A stretch of 64,000 bases of DNA from Apodospora peruviana (GCA_033439685.1 JAUEDM010000005.1:496001-560000); one strand, 5' to 3'. Shown: positions 1-11,886, counted from the first letter of the stretch. Notes: generated from the sequence alone by a model not told the origin. Translations and numbers: made by a program.

Positions 1-3000
1 ATTGAGGAACTTGGTCCTGACTCCCTTGTGCCCTCTGGCGTTCAGGTCTTCCTGAAACACGGTGATCTGCTTCCAGGTCTTCTGCAACATATCGATCTGT
101 TCAAGCGGTCCGCCAACCACGCAATCACCCGTGCTGTTTCTGCATGCAACCGCCAGTTGGCTCAGAGACGGGTTACCAGCTAACAGATGCTGGGCCTTTT
201 CTGGTGATAGACTGCAAGCTATCATCCCTGTTGTGTTGGGCGAACAATGGTCGACCATCATCTTAGCACGGGACGCCACGACGCGGAGCGTATCCTCCAG
301 GCTCAAAGCTCCTGAGATGCACAGGGCTGCGTACTCCCCGAGGCTGTGGCCCATCACGTAGTCTGGAATTATGCCCCACGACATAAACATCCTCGCGAGA
401 CCAATCTCCAGTGCGACGCAGGCACATTGTGAGGCGATGATTTGCTCCGTGGTGTTCAGGGTCTTTTTGCCTTCACCGAGTAGACCGAGTATGCTAGGAT
501 ATTCTCCATTCAAGCTCTTAATGAGCTTCTCGCAGGTCATCATGGTGTCTCTGAAGGGAGGATATGTTTTCATGAGCTCTTGGCCGACGCCGTCGTACCA
601 AGCCCCCTGCCCGGCAAAGACAAACACGGTTGCTGAGACTTTTGTGGCCGGTTCTGACACGACACCTGCTTTGACGTGTTGCTGTAGTCTCGTTATCAAG
701 TCATCAACAGATTTGCATGCTATTGAGATACGGTGATCGTAGTTTTGGCGTCGGGCTGTCGCTGTGTAGCAAATATCCTTCAAAGACGGCAGCCGACGTT
801 GCGCTTGGAGATTCCCCAAGAGCTCAACATGTCTCTCTGCAGCCCACTGCAAGGCTCTTTTTGACTTGGCAGAGATGGTGAAGACGTAGGCTGACCGCTG
901 TTCTGTTCTGGATTTGGGAGATTCGTCGGCCCAGTCTTCCAATATGAGCGAGACATTGGACCCGGCGGCGCCGAAATTGTTAAGCAATGCCCTCCTCGGT
1001 GTTTTCATGGAAGAATGGCTCCAGGGGATAGTCTGCCTCGGTATTATGAAAGACGCCGCATCCAAACCTGCGGCCAGAGCTGGGTTGACGGTGTTGAATG
1101 CGGCTTGCACTGGGATTTTCCTCTCCCGGAGCATGAGCAACAACTTGGCCAGCCCAGCTGCGCCTGATGCGGCCTCGCAATGGCCAATGTTACCTTTGAT
1201 GGAGCCCAGCATGAGCGGTCTTGTTGGTGAGTGGTGCGGCCCAAATACGGCTTTGAGACTCTCGACCTCCCGAGAATCTCCCGCCTAAAATTTCCAGTCA
1301 GTTATCCGGAACTTGGTACTTCAGATGGAGGGACAGATGATACTAACCTGCGTACCCGTCCCGTGAGCTTCTATAACGCTAATGGACGCTGGATCTATAT
1401 TTGCCTGGTCCAGCAGTCTCTTGACCAGATCCATCTGCGTCTGGCTGTGAGGATGTGTGATGGAATGGGAGTTGCCGCTCTGGTTGACCATTACATTTCT
1501 AATTATCCCATGTATACGGTCACCCTCAGCCACGGCATCAGAGAGCCGTTTCAAAACAAACAGCACACATCCTTCAGCGCGGCAGTAGCCGTCCGCAGCA
1601 GCATCAAAGGGTTTACATCCGCCCGTCTTGCTCAAGAAGTGGCCTCTGGCTAACCCCAGGTACATCTAAAACCATTAATCACGTTAGCAGTGCACTCTTG
1701 GACAAAATCGGTCGAGTACTGACATCCGGACTGGTAATGACATTAACACCACCAGCAACCACCGTCGTGCAGTCCCCATGCTGCAACGCCCGGCACGCCT
1801 GATATATCGAGACCATAGACGACGAGCACGCGGTATCGGTCACGATGGACGGACCGCTAAGCTTGTAGAAGTAACTGATCCTGCCACTGTGGAACGCTCG
1901 CAGAGTTCCGGACGAGTAAAACACATCAATGTCGTTGGTGAGGTTGGCAGTGTAGTCGCCCGTAGCAAGGCCGATGTAGCAGCCCGTGGACGCTCTCTGC
2001 TCTGACGGCGAAGAGTCCGCCACGTACCCGGCGTCCTCAAATGCTTCCTGGGCAGCGTGTAAGAGAACTCGCTGTTGCGGATCCATGGACTTGGCTTCCC
2101 TCGGTGAGATGTTGAAGAAGGCATTGTCAAAGCTAGAGCACCAATGTTAGGGTTTCTGTGGAGGGCCTGGTGTACGTGTGGGGAGGACTCACAAGAAAGG
2201 GTCATCCATGAAAGCACCGTATTTGGTGCCCATTGACCGCGGTTTACCGTGGGTATCGGCGTCCTCAGTGTAGTAATCCGAGATCTTGAACCTTGTCTCG
2301 GGGATCTCCTGCACCGCACTTAAGCCCTGAGACAGGGTTTCCCATAGCGCTTCGGTGCCCTTGCCCTTGGGAAGGTCCACGCTCATGCCGACGATGGCGA
2401 TGCTGTCCCTGTGATCATCACCTGACAACTGTAAGGTGGGCTTTGGTGTACAATGTTTGAAGGGTGAGAGATCAAGGAGCTCTATCCTGGACTCATCACC
2501 GAGATCTTGTGGGAAAAGAGAGGTTGAGCTCGGTCCAAACGAAACAATCTTGACAGCTGCTTCAGGCTGCTTTTCCAACACTTCCTTGACCTTGGCCCCA
2601 ATTGCTTGGGATGTGACGCACCAGTCTGCGCAATGCACGAGCAGATGCCGGGCCAACCACGGCAGGAGGCGCGCGTTGTCATCAATGGTCTCATTGTCAT
2701 TACCGTATATCTTAAATAACGTTCCATCCGATGTAGAACGAAGCGGTTTTGTACTTGTGGGCGAGTAAACTGGAAAGAAGATGCCACGAAGGTTGCAGTC
2801 GTTGTAGACTTCCTCCACGACGCCTTCCAGCTGAATCCCTCCATGATACCATCCGTGCACGAACGCAAAGGTCGTTGTCAAATCCTCGGCCGATTGGTTC
2901 TTGAATGCGCAGAGGTCAGCTTTGGGACCCGAGATGGACACCACACCTGAGTTTGAGGTGGCAGAAATCTGAAGTCGTCGAGGTCCATGGTCGATGGCGG

Positions 3001-3625
3001 CGTGGTACTCTGATAATCTCTCCTCAACTTGATCTTGAGAAAAACCACGGATCACCAGAGAAAATGTCGCCTGTGGCTCAACTTGAGCGTCGCCATTGCC
3101 AGCATTGGTTTGCTTCAGTGTCCACAGGTGAGTGCGGCATGCGATCCACCACGCCAGTCGGAACCCCTGAACACCACATGCGACAAGATCGTCGGCGGTG
3201 CGTGAGCGCGCAACCACTGTGGCCGGAATCAGACCAGACGAAAACCCGGCAGTCTCTCGAATTTTCTCAAGGGAGACTGAGGGCTCGTCCTTTCCGCTTT
3301 CTGCCAGGAAATGTAGCAGCTGACAGAGATAAATGGTTGTGGCCTGCAGCACCGGATGTGTGTGATATTGCTGGGCAGGCTTAAGCAGCTGTGTTGGCGA
3401 GGAGAACAAAGTGGAATCAATCTCAATTAGACGTCGTGACTCGGCATCCAGACTCGCCAGTTCCTCCAGGAAAGCCACATGACATTTGGATAGGAGGACG
3501 CTCCCGGCGCTCACGGACCGGGCATCTTGCTCTGTGATCGCTGCTGCACTTGGTGAGAAGATCGACGCCGATCCTTGGCCGCCGAATAACACCACGCAGT
3601 GTTGAGGGTGTGTTGCTGTGGCCAT
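1..3625 (-). CDS. Non-reducing polyketide synthase, N-terminal part (SAT-KS-AT), cut by left edge
   Basis: The first 1148 residues of a fungal NR-PKS are visible, starting at ATG 3625 (context CAGATGGCC). Exons are 3625-2193, 2132-1724, 1665-1348 and 1284 to the edge; introns are 60, 58 and 63 bp with GT-AG ends. Residues 1-370 look like a starter-unit ACP transacylase (SAT) with a VHGWYHGG histidine motif. Its nucleophile motif reads GFSSG, so residue 129 is Ser where the family norm is Cys (GxCxG). The ketosynthase, about 400-830, has DTACSSS (Cys580), EAHGTGTQ and KGNIGHCEAASG, so all three catalytic residues are present. The malonyl-CoA acyltransferase begins near 930 with GQGAWYDG and has GHSLGEY (Ser1034). 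Product template, ACP and release domains must lie left of the window. The SAT front end places it in the NR class that makes aromatic polyketides such as orsellinic or resorcylic acids. It is divergent from the decarboxylase gene. Confidence 0.93.
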
Positions 3626-4741
3626 CTGTCGGTTTGTGTAGTGAGTGGGTTGTGTATGTCGTCGGGATGGGCCACTTAAACGGTGCAAAGAAGATGCTGG
3701 GGATTCTAGATCATCGCGTATTATCAGAACCCATAGTAGCAAACAGTCTGCCAACTGCAACCGTCATTTCTGATCATGTAATCACCGCATTCGGTGACCA
3801 AAAAAATACTCTTTGTCAGTTCAGGGGTGATCAACATTGCTCAGTTACATATTGCATATTCATGAAAATATTCAGTTAGACAATGCATATTTGCGATATG
3901 CGAACTCGGCAAAAGCGCAGTTACCGAGGTACGCAGGGTTCGGGTAGGACAGGGGGGTTTATTCCCGGGATCAGGATCGATAGCTGTCCGACGGGCACCG
4001 GGGAGGAAGAGCCTTGGTATCCGTAGGCGAGCGATAAAGTGGACAACTAGTATCCATCCACCTTCCAGGATTCTTGGAATGGGTCGATTTGTCGGCCAAG
4101 AAGAGGACCAAAACGCTTGGATGGCCAAGTTTATTTCCAAGAAAAGGCCCAAAAGTGCCTTACATAGGTACCTAACTTTGAGACAATTTTCTCCAACCTC
4201 TCCTCCTTTTCACACTAGAATCAGTTACAATTAGCCGCCTGAAGCCTCCGCGTAATCACAATGGTGAGTGGTGAAAGGACCAAGTACCAAAGTCCTCACG
4301 AACGATCATGGTGATTCGTTGTCCTGTCTGTCCACTTTCTTGGTCCACCATCAAGAATGGCGTTGGACGAGGGTTCCATGCTGGTTCCATAACTGAACAC
4401 AGTCCCAGACCAGACCCACTCATTACCTTTCGCTGTGGATCACTGAAATAAACGGACATTGACCTGATCTGCATAATAAGGCAGTGCATATAGGAGTGCA
4501 GGTGCACAAGCCGAGTACCTGGACGTGCAGTGTTGTGCTGGGAAAAGGGGGTTGACAAGGGATTCACACGTGTGGTGACGGTTGTGATAGTAAGCTTGCC
4601 CAACCCTTTCTCACACACGCTTTCGAACGCCTAGTGTTGTTTGTGTTGTACAATAGCTTCAATCTGTATACCATTACACATCTCCATTTCGTGCCGATTA
4701 TTCATATTTCCTTGTACCCTTTAAGATTGGAAACAGGGAAA
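3626..4741. promoter_or_regulatory. Divergent promoter between NR-PKS and decarboxylase
   Basis: This 1.1 kb holds no convincing gene and separates two divergent cluster genes, so it should contain both promoters. At 3782-3797 there is a perfect inverted repeat, TCACCG-CATT-CGGTGA, whose core is an everted CCG-N4-CGG, the kind of site bound by Zn2Cys6 regulators. AT-rich sequence follows at about 3800-3900. Binding is inferred, not shown. Confidence 0.5.
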
Positions 4742-5828
4742 ATGGAAAGGATCGATATTCACTGCCACGCCGTACCGCCAGGGTACCGCCAGCATGCCCT
4801 CGACAATGGTCATGAAAAGCCCGATGGCATGCCCGCCCTCCCTGTACGTGCATGCATGCATGCCCTCCTTGACCCTTATCTTTGCTTTGAAGCGGTCTAG
4901 ACCAGCCACTGACCTTAGGCATGGGGTTTGGAAACAGGCGTGGAGCCCAGAGGCGCACATCGCCCTGATGGACAAGCTCAACATCACCAAGTCCATCTTG
5001 AGCATCACCTCCCCGGGCACACACCTAGGCCCCACCCAAACGACGAGTGACGCGGTCAAGGTAACCCGCCAAACGAACGAGGAGCTCTCCGCCATCTGTG
5101 CCGCGCACCCGTCCCGTTTCGGCTTCTTTGCTTCGCTCCCCCTGCCCTGCGTCGCCGAGTCCGTCGCCGAGATCGATTCTGCCCTCGACACCCTCGGGGC
5201 GGTAGGTTTCGCCGTCCTGTCCAACGCTCACGGCGTCTATCTGGGCGATGAGGCTCTGGATCCGGTATTTGCCAAGCTCAACGCCCGCAAAGCCATCCTC
5301 TTCATCCACCCGACCACCTGCAATTTTCTTTCTGGCGGTCGGGTAGAAGCAGCGAAACCGCTTCCCACATACCCGCGGCCGATGATGGAGTTCATGTTTG
5401 ACGAGACCCGCGCCGTTGCGAACCTGTTGCTGTCCGGCACGGTGGCGCGGTACCCGGATATCACGTTCATCATGTCGCATTGCGGGTGCGCGCTGCCGTC
5501 GCTGATTGATAGGATTGGGGGTTTCGCCTCGCTGCTGAGTGCAGGCAAGGAAGGGGATAAGAGTGAGGAATATCGTAAGTTGCTGAGGGAGAGGTTCTTT
5601 TTCGATTTGGCCGGGTTTCCGTTTCCGAACCAGATTCACGGTTTGTTGAGGATGTTGGGTGATGATGGGAGGAAGAGGTTTGTATATGGGACTGATTACC
5701 CGTTTACACCGGAGAAGGTGGTTGTTGGGTTGGCGGAGCAGTTGGACCAAGGCTGTGAGGAGATTTTTGGTGACGATGAACGGACTGCGGTGTATTCTGG
5801 GAATGCACGGAGGTTGTTAGGGTTTTGA
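4742..5828 (+). CDS. ACMSD/6-MSA-type amidohydrolase decarboxylase
   Basis: This is a two-exon gene, 4742-4843 and 4938-5828, with a 94-bp intron, encoding 330 residues; the junction restores MPALP-AWSPEAH in frame. It belongs to the amidohydrolase-2 group that includes ACMSD and fungal 6-methylsalicylate decarboxylases. Visible metal-site features are DIHCHAVPP near the N-terminus (HxH), a HPTT histidine, IMSHCG and the aspartate in YGTDYPFTPE. Family members use a bound metal to remove the carboxylate of aromatic acids. Divergent pairing with an NR-PKS suggests that it decarboxylates the aryl acid made by that synthase; the exact substrate is inferred. The intron opens with an alternating (CATG)n run at about 4849-4863. 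The gene is convergent with the acyltransferase, 103 bp away. Confidence 0.88.
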
Positions 5829-5931
5829 AATTTAGCGGCTAGACAATAAAGATTGACATATTCTGTATAAGTTAATGAGTGATGGTACACAACACATTGG
5901 CTTCAGTTCTAAATACACGTTACACGCTCAA

Positions 5932-7173
5932 CTACAAGATACTGCTAACACCAGGCACATAGTTGATCACCACCCGACCGAGACCAAACGAACCGGCAAT
6001 ATTGACAGCGCTCATCACGGTGGTCATGAGCAGCGGCCCAAACTCCTGCCACACCCTCGAGTTCATCCAAGCCGGTCTCTCCCCACCCGGACACAACAGC
6101 GACGTGACGCCCATATCGGCAATCCACGACACAGGTGGGTGCAGCAAGAATGCCGCGTACGAATACCTCGGCGACCATATCCCCGCGCCGGCCGGGTGAT
6201 TGTAGTTCCGCTCAAACGCCGCCATCACGGCGGGCGCGATGGTCACAAACGAGAACTCCTGCCACGCAGCGTATATGGCTGCCGTCCAGTTCCAGCCTCC
6301 TAACTCCAAACCTCCGGCTCCTTCTTCGCCATCTTCACCCTTCTTCTTCAGGAAGTTGGGTACGAACAAGAGCGGCAGCGTAGCCAGCGATACCGCAAAC
6401 GCCTTATACACCGACCAGTCTGGTCCCGGCACACGGGGCTTGCCCAGGTGGAACGCCACATGGCCCAAACAGTACGCGTAGATGTACTGAAGCAGGTAGG
6501 CCGGCTGCACGCCGATAACGGGCATGAACTTCCCCGGCGGGAGTTTGGTGCGCAGGAGGAAACTCGCGCCTGCGACGCCTAGCCAGCCCCATCGGGCCAG
6601 CGGGCCGTATATCTTGGCCAGCAGCGACAGCCGCGACGCCTTGCCCTGCGCGGACAGCATGCGGCCGAGCACGACAGCCGCAATGTCGAAGACCAGCAGC
6701 GTAGCATTATACCACACCGGTCCCTTGACTCCATCAAGACTACGCACCTCGTCAAAATAGGCCTTAATGTTGGACTTGAAGTCCTTGCGCGGCTTCTCGA
6801 TGACGGTCTGCAGTGGGTGTATAAACGCAGAGTAGACCAGGGTGGGCACGCCGATGCGCCAGAGCTTGCTCTTTATGAAGGCGGTGTCACTTTTGGATCG
6901 CGACAGCGACTGGGCAGTCATCTTGCCGGACAGCCAGAAGTAGAGGCCCATGCCGTAGGCGAGGTTGGTGGCGATGAAGGGTGTGAATAGCGGGGAGGCC
7001 TTGTCGAAGAGGGCCGAGTGCGGCGGCATGGCGCCGTCGATCCCGCCATAAGCGATGGCGGTGTGGTGGGCGATAACGTGGGCGGTGCAGAAGCTTCGGA
7101 GGTTGTCGATGTCATGGCGCCGGGCCTTTTTAGAGACCGGGACGATGATGGGGTTGGGGTTTTGGGAGGCCAT
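5932..7173 (-). CDS. Membrane acyltransferase-3 family protein
   Basis: This is a single exon of 413 residues starting at ATG 7173. The protein is strongly hydrophobic with about nine or ten predicted membrane segments. It opens with the acyltransferase-3 (OafA/YrhL-like) signature region RRHDIDNLRSFCTAHVIAHH, with the His pair expected in the active-site helix. This family transfers acyl groups, often acetyl, to sugar or other hydroxyls at membranes. Next to two glycosyltransferases, O-acylation of a sugar or polyketide hydroxyl is the natural inference. It shares an 889-bp divergent promoter region with the first glycosyltransferase. No frameshift or truncation is seen. Confidence 0.85.
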   Translation of the reverse strand: MASQNPNPIIVPVSKKARRHDIDNLRSFCTAHVIAHHTAIAYGGIDGAMPPHSALFDKASPLFTPFIATNLAYGMGLYFWLSGKMTAQSLSRSKSDTAFIKSKLWRIGVPTLVYSAFIHPLQTVIEKPRKDFKSNIKAYFDEVRSLDGVKGPVWYNATLLVFDIAAVVLGRMLSAQGKASRLSLLAKIYGPLARWGWLGVAGASFLLRTKLPPGKFMPVIGVQPAYLLQYIYAYCLGHVAFHLGKPRVPGPDWSVYKAFAVSLATLPLLFVPNFLKKKGEDGEEGAGGLELGGWNWTAAIYAAWQEFSFVTIAPAVMAAFERNYNHPAGAGIWSPRYSYAAFLLHPPVSWIADMGVTSLLCPGGERPAWMNSRVWQEFGPLLMTTVMSAVNIAGSFGLGRVVINYVPGVSSIL

Positions 7174-8062
7174 CGTGGCGACGGTATCTGCTGTTGGGGA
7201 TTTTTAGGTTAGTGATGTTGTGGAACGGGAATTTGGGTGGTTTGGGAATACTTGCACCACTTGGTTCAGTAGCAGATGTTGGCGATGGCCTCAACAAGCA
7301 CGGGGTGAAGGAAGCAGAAACGACCAAAACGTTAAACAACAAACGACCAGCCAAGAAACACCCAACAAAACAGATAGCACAAAGATAACAAGCCAAGCCG
7401 ACAATGCACCAAAAGCAGTAGAAAAAAAACTCAGTAAATGAGACAGACTGGAATTCGTCCGAATCGACCGAGGTCCCGCGTGGTGACAGTCGTGTCAAAG
7501 AGACCGAAGTGGGGTGTCCTATCGTATTCGTCCCCGTATTCTGGACCTTGATTACCAGACGACTGGAATCCAGATCAGAATGGACTAAAAACGTCTTGTC
7601 CATCTGCCATGTGGACACGGTGGGAGCTGCCAAGGAGCGTCGGAAGGCCCGAGACTGACGGACTCTACCTCGCAGCAAACAAGCCGCCTGCAAGGGACCA
7701 AGGGCCGGGGTTTATATGCATATAAACCATATACGTTTCCCTCCCCGAACAATGCATAAGGTAGGAAGCGAATGCGAAGCGGTCGAAGCACGCCTCTATG
7801 GATGCAAATTCCGCACCGCATGTGATCTGCAGATTACCTACATCCAGCGTATTTACACCAATACGCACACAGTGTAATTACAGATGGAACAGGCCTGATG
7901 GTCACTGGGAGTAAGTGCCCCTGGTGCCTTCCACCATCTGATGATCTGAGTGTGCTTAGAATTGCCAGTGGGCGATTGCCTTGAAACTCACTCATAGCTC
8001 ACACCAGGCACCGGGCACCACATTCACAGTTTGAGGTTTATTAGCTCACCGGTATTTCAAAC
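7174..8062. promoter_or_regulatory. Divergent promoter, acyltransferase / glycosyltransferase 1
   Basis: This is 889 bp between the starts of two divergent genes. Short open frames on both strands lack coding character. A TCACCG half-site occurs at about 8046, close to the glycosyltransferase start, matching half of the inverted repeat in the NR-PKS promoter; a match this short could be chance. Confidence 0.4.
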
Positions 8063-9599
8063 ATGGCAACAAAACCACTGATCGTCTTGACCTGCACACC
8101 AGGCAAGGGGCATGTCAACCCCATCTCGACGCTTGCCAAGGTGAGTACCACTCACACATGACTACTTTTCTTTCTCATGACCAGAATATCAAGACTGAAA
8201 TTATCCGTCGCAGGCCCTCATCCTCGAGGGCTACCAAGTCACGGCAGTCTCGTCAACGCACTATCAGCCCACCTTCGAGGCCCTCGGGTGCAGCTACGTT
8301 GCCATCCAGGGCTACGGCGACTACTGGGACGATGACCGCGAGACCAAGTGGCCCGAAAGGGCCGCTCTACCCCCGGGACCGGAGCAGTTCTCTTTTACGA
8401 TCGAGCACAGCTTTGTGAGGGTGATTCCGGACCAGTTCGCCGCCGTGCAAAAGGCTATCGCCACACTGAAAGAGCGGCACCCCGGCAGGCCGGTGGTTGT
8501 GCTCAACGAGTCGGCGTTTCTGGGGTCCCTCCCCTTCATGAGAGGTGCTGCTCGTGGCGGCATGAAGCCGGACGGCATGATTGGGATTGGTATCAATCCC
8601 GTGTCGTTGAGCAGCGTCGACACCGCACCGTTTGGACCTGGTCTGCCGCCGCCGACGACGCCCGAGTACGTCTTTCATCGCCTCACACCCACTTAACTCT
8701 TCTTATCTATCTATACTGAGACGCAATGAATGATCACCTACCTTAGGCAAGTGGCAGAATACGCAGGCATCAAGAAACACATGGAAGCCCTCTTCTACAC
8801 CAAACCGCAGGCCGCCTTTGACGAGATCCTGCGCGACCTCGGCGCGACCGTCGACGGCGGCTTCGCCTTCGACGCGCCCTACCTCTGGCCGGACCGCTTC
8901 CTGCAGATGTGCCCGCCGTCAATCATGTACCCGCGCAGCGACGCGCCGGACACGTTTCGCTACGCGGGTGGGCTGCCACGGCTCCCAAAGGAAGCGAAGC
9001 CAAGATCTGAAGAAACGGTGTCGGATCTGCCAACCTGGCTGCAGACAGAGATTGTGGACAACAAAACTGGTAAGGATATCGTTTTTGTCTGCCAGGGCAC
9101 CGTCATCTTTGACTACGACGCTCTGGTTGTGCCCACCATCGAAGTCATGCGGGAGAGACCGAATACCCTCGTGGTCGTGGTGCTGGGTAAGCGCGGCGCG
9201 GCGCTGCCCGAGCATGTTCTTTCCACTTTGCCAGAGAATGTGAGAGTGGCAGAGTATCTCCCCTACGACGAGATCCTGCCTTATTCGTCTGTCTTTGTCG
9301 GAAACGGCGGCTACGGAGGTGTTATCCATAGCGTGTCCCACGGCACGCCAATGGTGCTGGCTGGTGATACCGAGGATAAGGCCGAGATGTGCGCCATCAC
9401 GGCGTGGGCTGGGGCAGCGGTAAACCTGAAGACTGGTAGGCCGACTAAGGAGGCGCTGCGGGATGGCATTGAGGAGGTTTTGACGGAAACAAAGTACAAA
9501 GATGCTTGTCGCAAGATTCAGGCGGAGATGGGGAGCTTTGATCCAATTAGGGTCGTTGCGCAGAATATCAACGAGGTTGTTGCTGGGTTTAAGGGTTGA
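8063..9599 (+). CDS. UDP-glycosyltransferase 1 (GT1/MGT-like)
   Basis: Three exons (8063-8140, 8214-8665, 8747-9599; introns 73 and 81 bp) encode 460 residues. The N-terminus, VLTCTPGKGHVNP, carries the GT-B catalytic histidine region. The C-terminal nucleotide-sugar domain contains VFVCQGTV and LPYSSVFVGNGGYGG, corresponding to the conserved HGG block of GT1 enzymes, but with Asn in place of His. A following HGTPMVLAG matches the GxP segment. The protein transfers a sugar from a nucleotide donor to a small molecule; the acceptor is probably a polyketide hydroxyl. It is a paralogue of the second glycosyltransferase at 27.3 kb, sharing for example YPRSDAP and GYGD. It is convergent with the P450. 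Sugar identity cannot be read from sequence. Confidence 0.9.
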
Positions 9600-9923
9600 T
9601 AGCCAGGAGTACACAAGACCGTAGCTAATGAGGTAGGCTCAGGACTATATAATTACCAGGTACTCATAAATATACCGTTGAGTTCTATGCGAATCTTGCC
9701 AAAAGTGTTTATTCCTATTTTCCCTAAAACTGCAGATATACGCTGTATGTCATTTTGACATCATATAATCCCCAAACTGCAAACTGCTCATATTATCTCC
9801 AAGCATATGTGTCCTATATGATTCATCGTGTTTGATTCTCTAAATAGCATACAAATAATAACTGACAATTGGTAGGTACCTATGATCTCAAGCCATCCTT
9901 TTACTCATCCATCCACCCAAGGC
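9600..9923. other. Intergenic spacer between convergent genes
   Basis: This AT-rich 324-bp spacer holds the 3' ends of glycosyltransferase 1 and the P450. I see no gene or repeat in it. Confidence 0.6.
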
Positions 9924-11886
9924 TCACTCATACTTCTGCAAGAATGGCTCAAGAGCCTCATACTCATTTTCAATAACAGCCCTATGTCTCTCAGACCTGG
10001 GCTTAATCGTAATAGGAAATTTCTTGGGCGCAATGAGGAACCCGCCATGGTACGCCGTGTTGATATCATCATCGATATCCTCCGGGCCCGAGATTCCAGG
10101 TCCCGGGGAGAGGTCAAACACCCAAGCAATTTTGGCCATATTCAACATCTGTTCTCCCAGTCAGTAAATGGCGGATCATTACAAAGAAGAGTCAGAGAGG
10201 GGGGGACTTACCAGTGAATTCTTGGCCAACCAATGTCCAGGACACAGCCGCCTCCCAGCGCCAAAGGCAAACCTCGTCCTCTGCCCGTCGACATCGTAAT
10301 CACCGCCGTCGACGCCACCCTTTGTCTCGTTATTGTCCAGTTGGCTATTATTGATATCAAGAAAGCGGTCGGGCATAAACCGCTCAGGGTTCTCAAACTC
10401 TTCCTCGTCGTTGGCGATAGCCCACACGTTGGGCAGGAACACGGTCCCTTTGGGCAGGAAGTAACCTTCGTAGGTGTCGTCCTCGGTTAGCATGTGCGGA
10501 ATCATCCCAGAAGCAGTGGGCCGCCAGCGGAGCGTTTCGTCCATGACCGCCTTGATGAAGGGCAGCCGGGTGATGTCTTCAGGGCCTGGCGACCTCGATG
10601 GTCCACAGACCTCGTCGACCTCCTTCTGTGCCCTCTTAAACACTTCCGGGTACTTGATCATAGCCAGAAGGAACGACAAGAGCGTTGACGCGGTGGTATC
10701 GGAACCAGCTTCCATCTGCGAGAACATGTGCATCAGCTATATCATCCCCTGGTTTTGATATTAAAACAAATGCAGGACACATAATAGCTGAAAACAGCTT
10801 ACCAGATTTCCAGCGAGATAAGCCAGATGCTCATCGTCCATCTCATTCTTCTCCTGGTTCCGCAACATGACCTGCAGATAACAATCCCCGCCCTTGCCGG
10901 CCGCCAACCGCTCCCTCGTCTCCGTCACAAGCCTCATGTACAGACCCTTCTGCTCCCTGCGCACGGCTCTGGCCCACCTCTTCCACGGCGCCGCCCACTC
11001 CGGCACATACCTGAGGAAGGGAAACGCGTCCACGGGCGGCGTCGCGCCCTGCTCGAGAATGGCGGTGAATTGGTCCTGGGCGTGGTACAGCGCCTGCACG
11101 TTGGGCGCGTCGAAGCGAGCGCCGCGCTGGCCGAACACGCTCGCCAGGATCACGGCCGTCGTGTACCGCCGCACATGGTCATAGTAGCCCGCCGGGTCGC
11201 GGAGGAGCTGGACCATGGTGGCGGTTGACTCGGCATTTTGCAAGGGGAGTTGCTTATCGACGGCCTTGACGTTCAAGAGGGACTGCAAGATCCGGCGCTG
11301 CTTGCGCCACTCGGCGCCGTAGGGCAGGAGGAGGATGTGGATCTCGTTGGGGCAGACGAGTTGCGTGGCCAGGTAGCCCTGCGGCCGGCTTGAGTACTTT
11401 GAGCCTCTTTGGTCGAAGAGGCTGTATATTTCATTCGATGTCTTAGCTGCACGTGGTGGCTTTGACTTATTTTTTGGGAGCATGGGTGGAACGTACGCCT
11501 TTACATGTTTGTGGCTGTTCAGGACGACGACATTCTGAGAGCCGATTTTCAGTCCAATGATGGAGCCATATTCTGCTTTCATGTCCTTGAATCTAAGCGA
11601 CGCATACTGTATTAGTCTGAGTGCAAGAAATATGGCTATACAAACAATGACTATTCAGACATGCGTACTTGAGAAACGATTTGACAGGAGGAACCTGGGT
11701 GATGTTCCCGATAAAGGGGATGGTCGGTGGCCCAGGCGGGAAGTTTGGCGGCCGACGGCTGGCAAGGAAGTACTTGACCAGGACTCCGGCAGCGAGGACA
11801 AAAAGTGAAGCTATCGCGAGATAGTGGAGACCCGGCAGGCCGCCGGCGAAGCTGCCAGGGAGACCTATTGTGGCTACGACTGCCAT
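9924..11886 (-). CDS. Cytochrome P450 monooxygenase (microsomal)
   Basis: Five exons on the minus strand: 11886-11669, 11592-11497, 11421-10803, 10736-10212 and 10148-9924; introns are 76, 75, 66 and 63 bp. They encode 560 residues. ATG 11886 is chosen because it is followed directly by a membrane anchor (HYLAIASLFVLAAGVLV), then a Pro-rich hinge NFPPGPP. Hallmarks are AGSDTTAS in helix I, ETLRW (ExxR), and the haem loop FAFGAGRRLCPGHW with its cysteine ligand. The 75-nt second intron is in frame with no stop. Its removal gives HVKALFDQRGSKYSSRP, the normal P450 sequence, so it is called as an intron. The hinge and anchor resemble fungal secondary-metabolite P450s of the CYP64-like kind. It should hydroxylate the cluster product; site unknown. 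It is divergent from the dioxygenase. Confidence 0.92.

Noticed and set aside
1231..1653. 140-codon plus-strand open frame
   Set aside because: It overlaps NR-PKS ketosynthase exons and an intron on the other strand; those exons have clear catalytic motifs.
4849..4863. (CATG)n palindromic run considered as a regulatory site
   Set aside because: It lies inside the decarboxylase intron directly after the donor site and is more simply a simple-sequence run.
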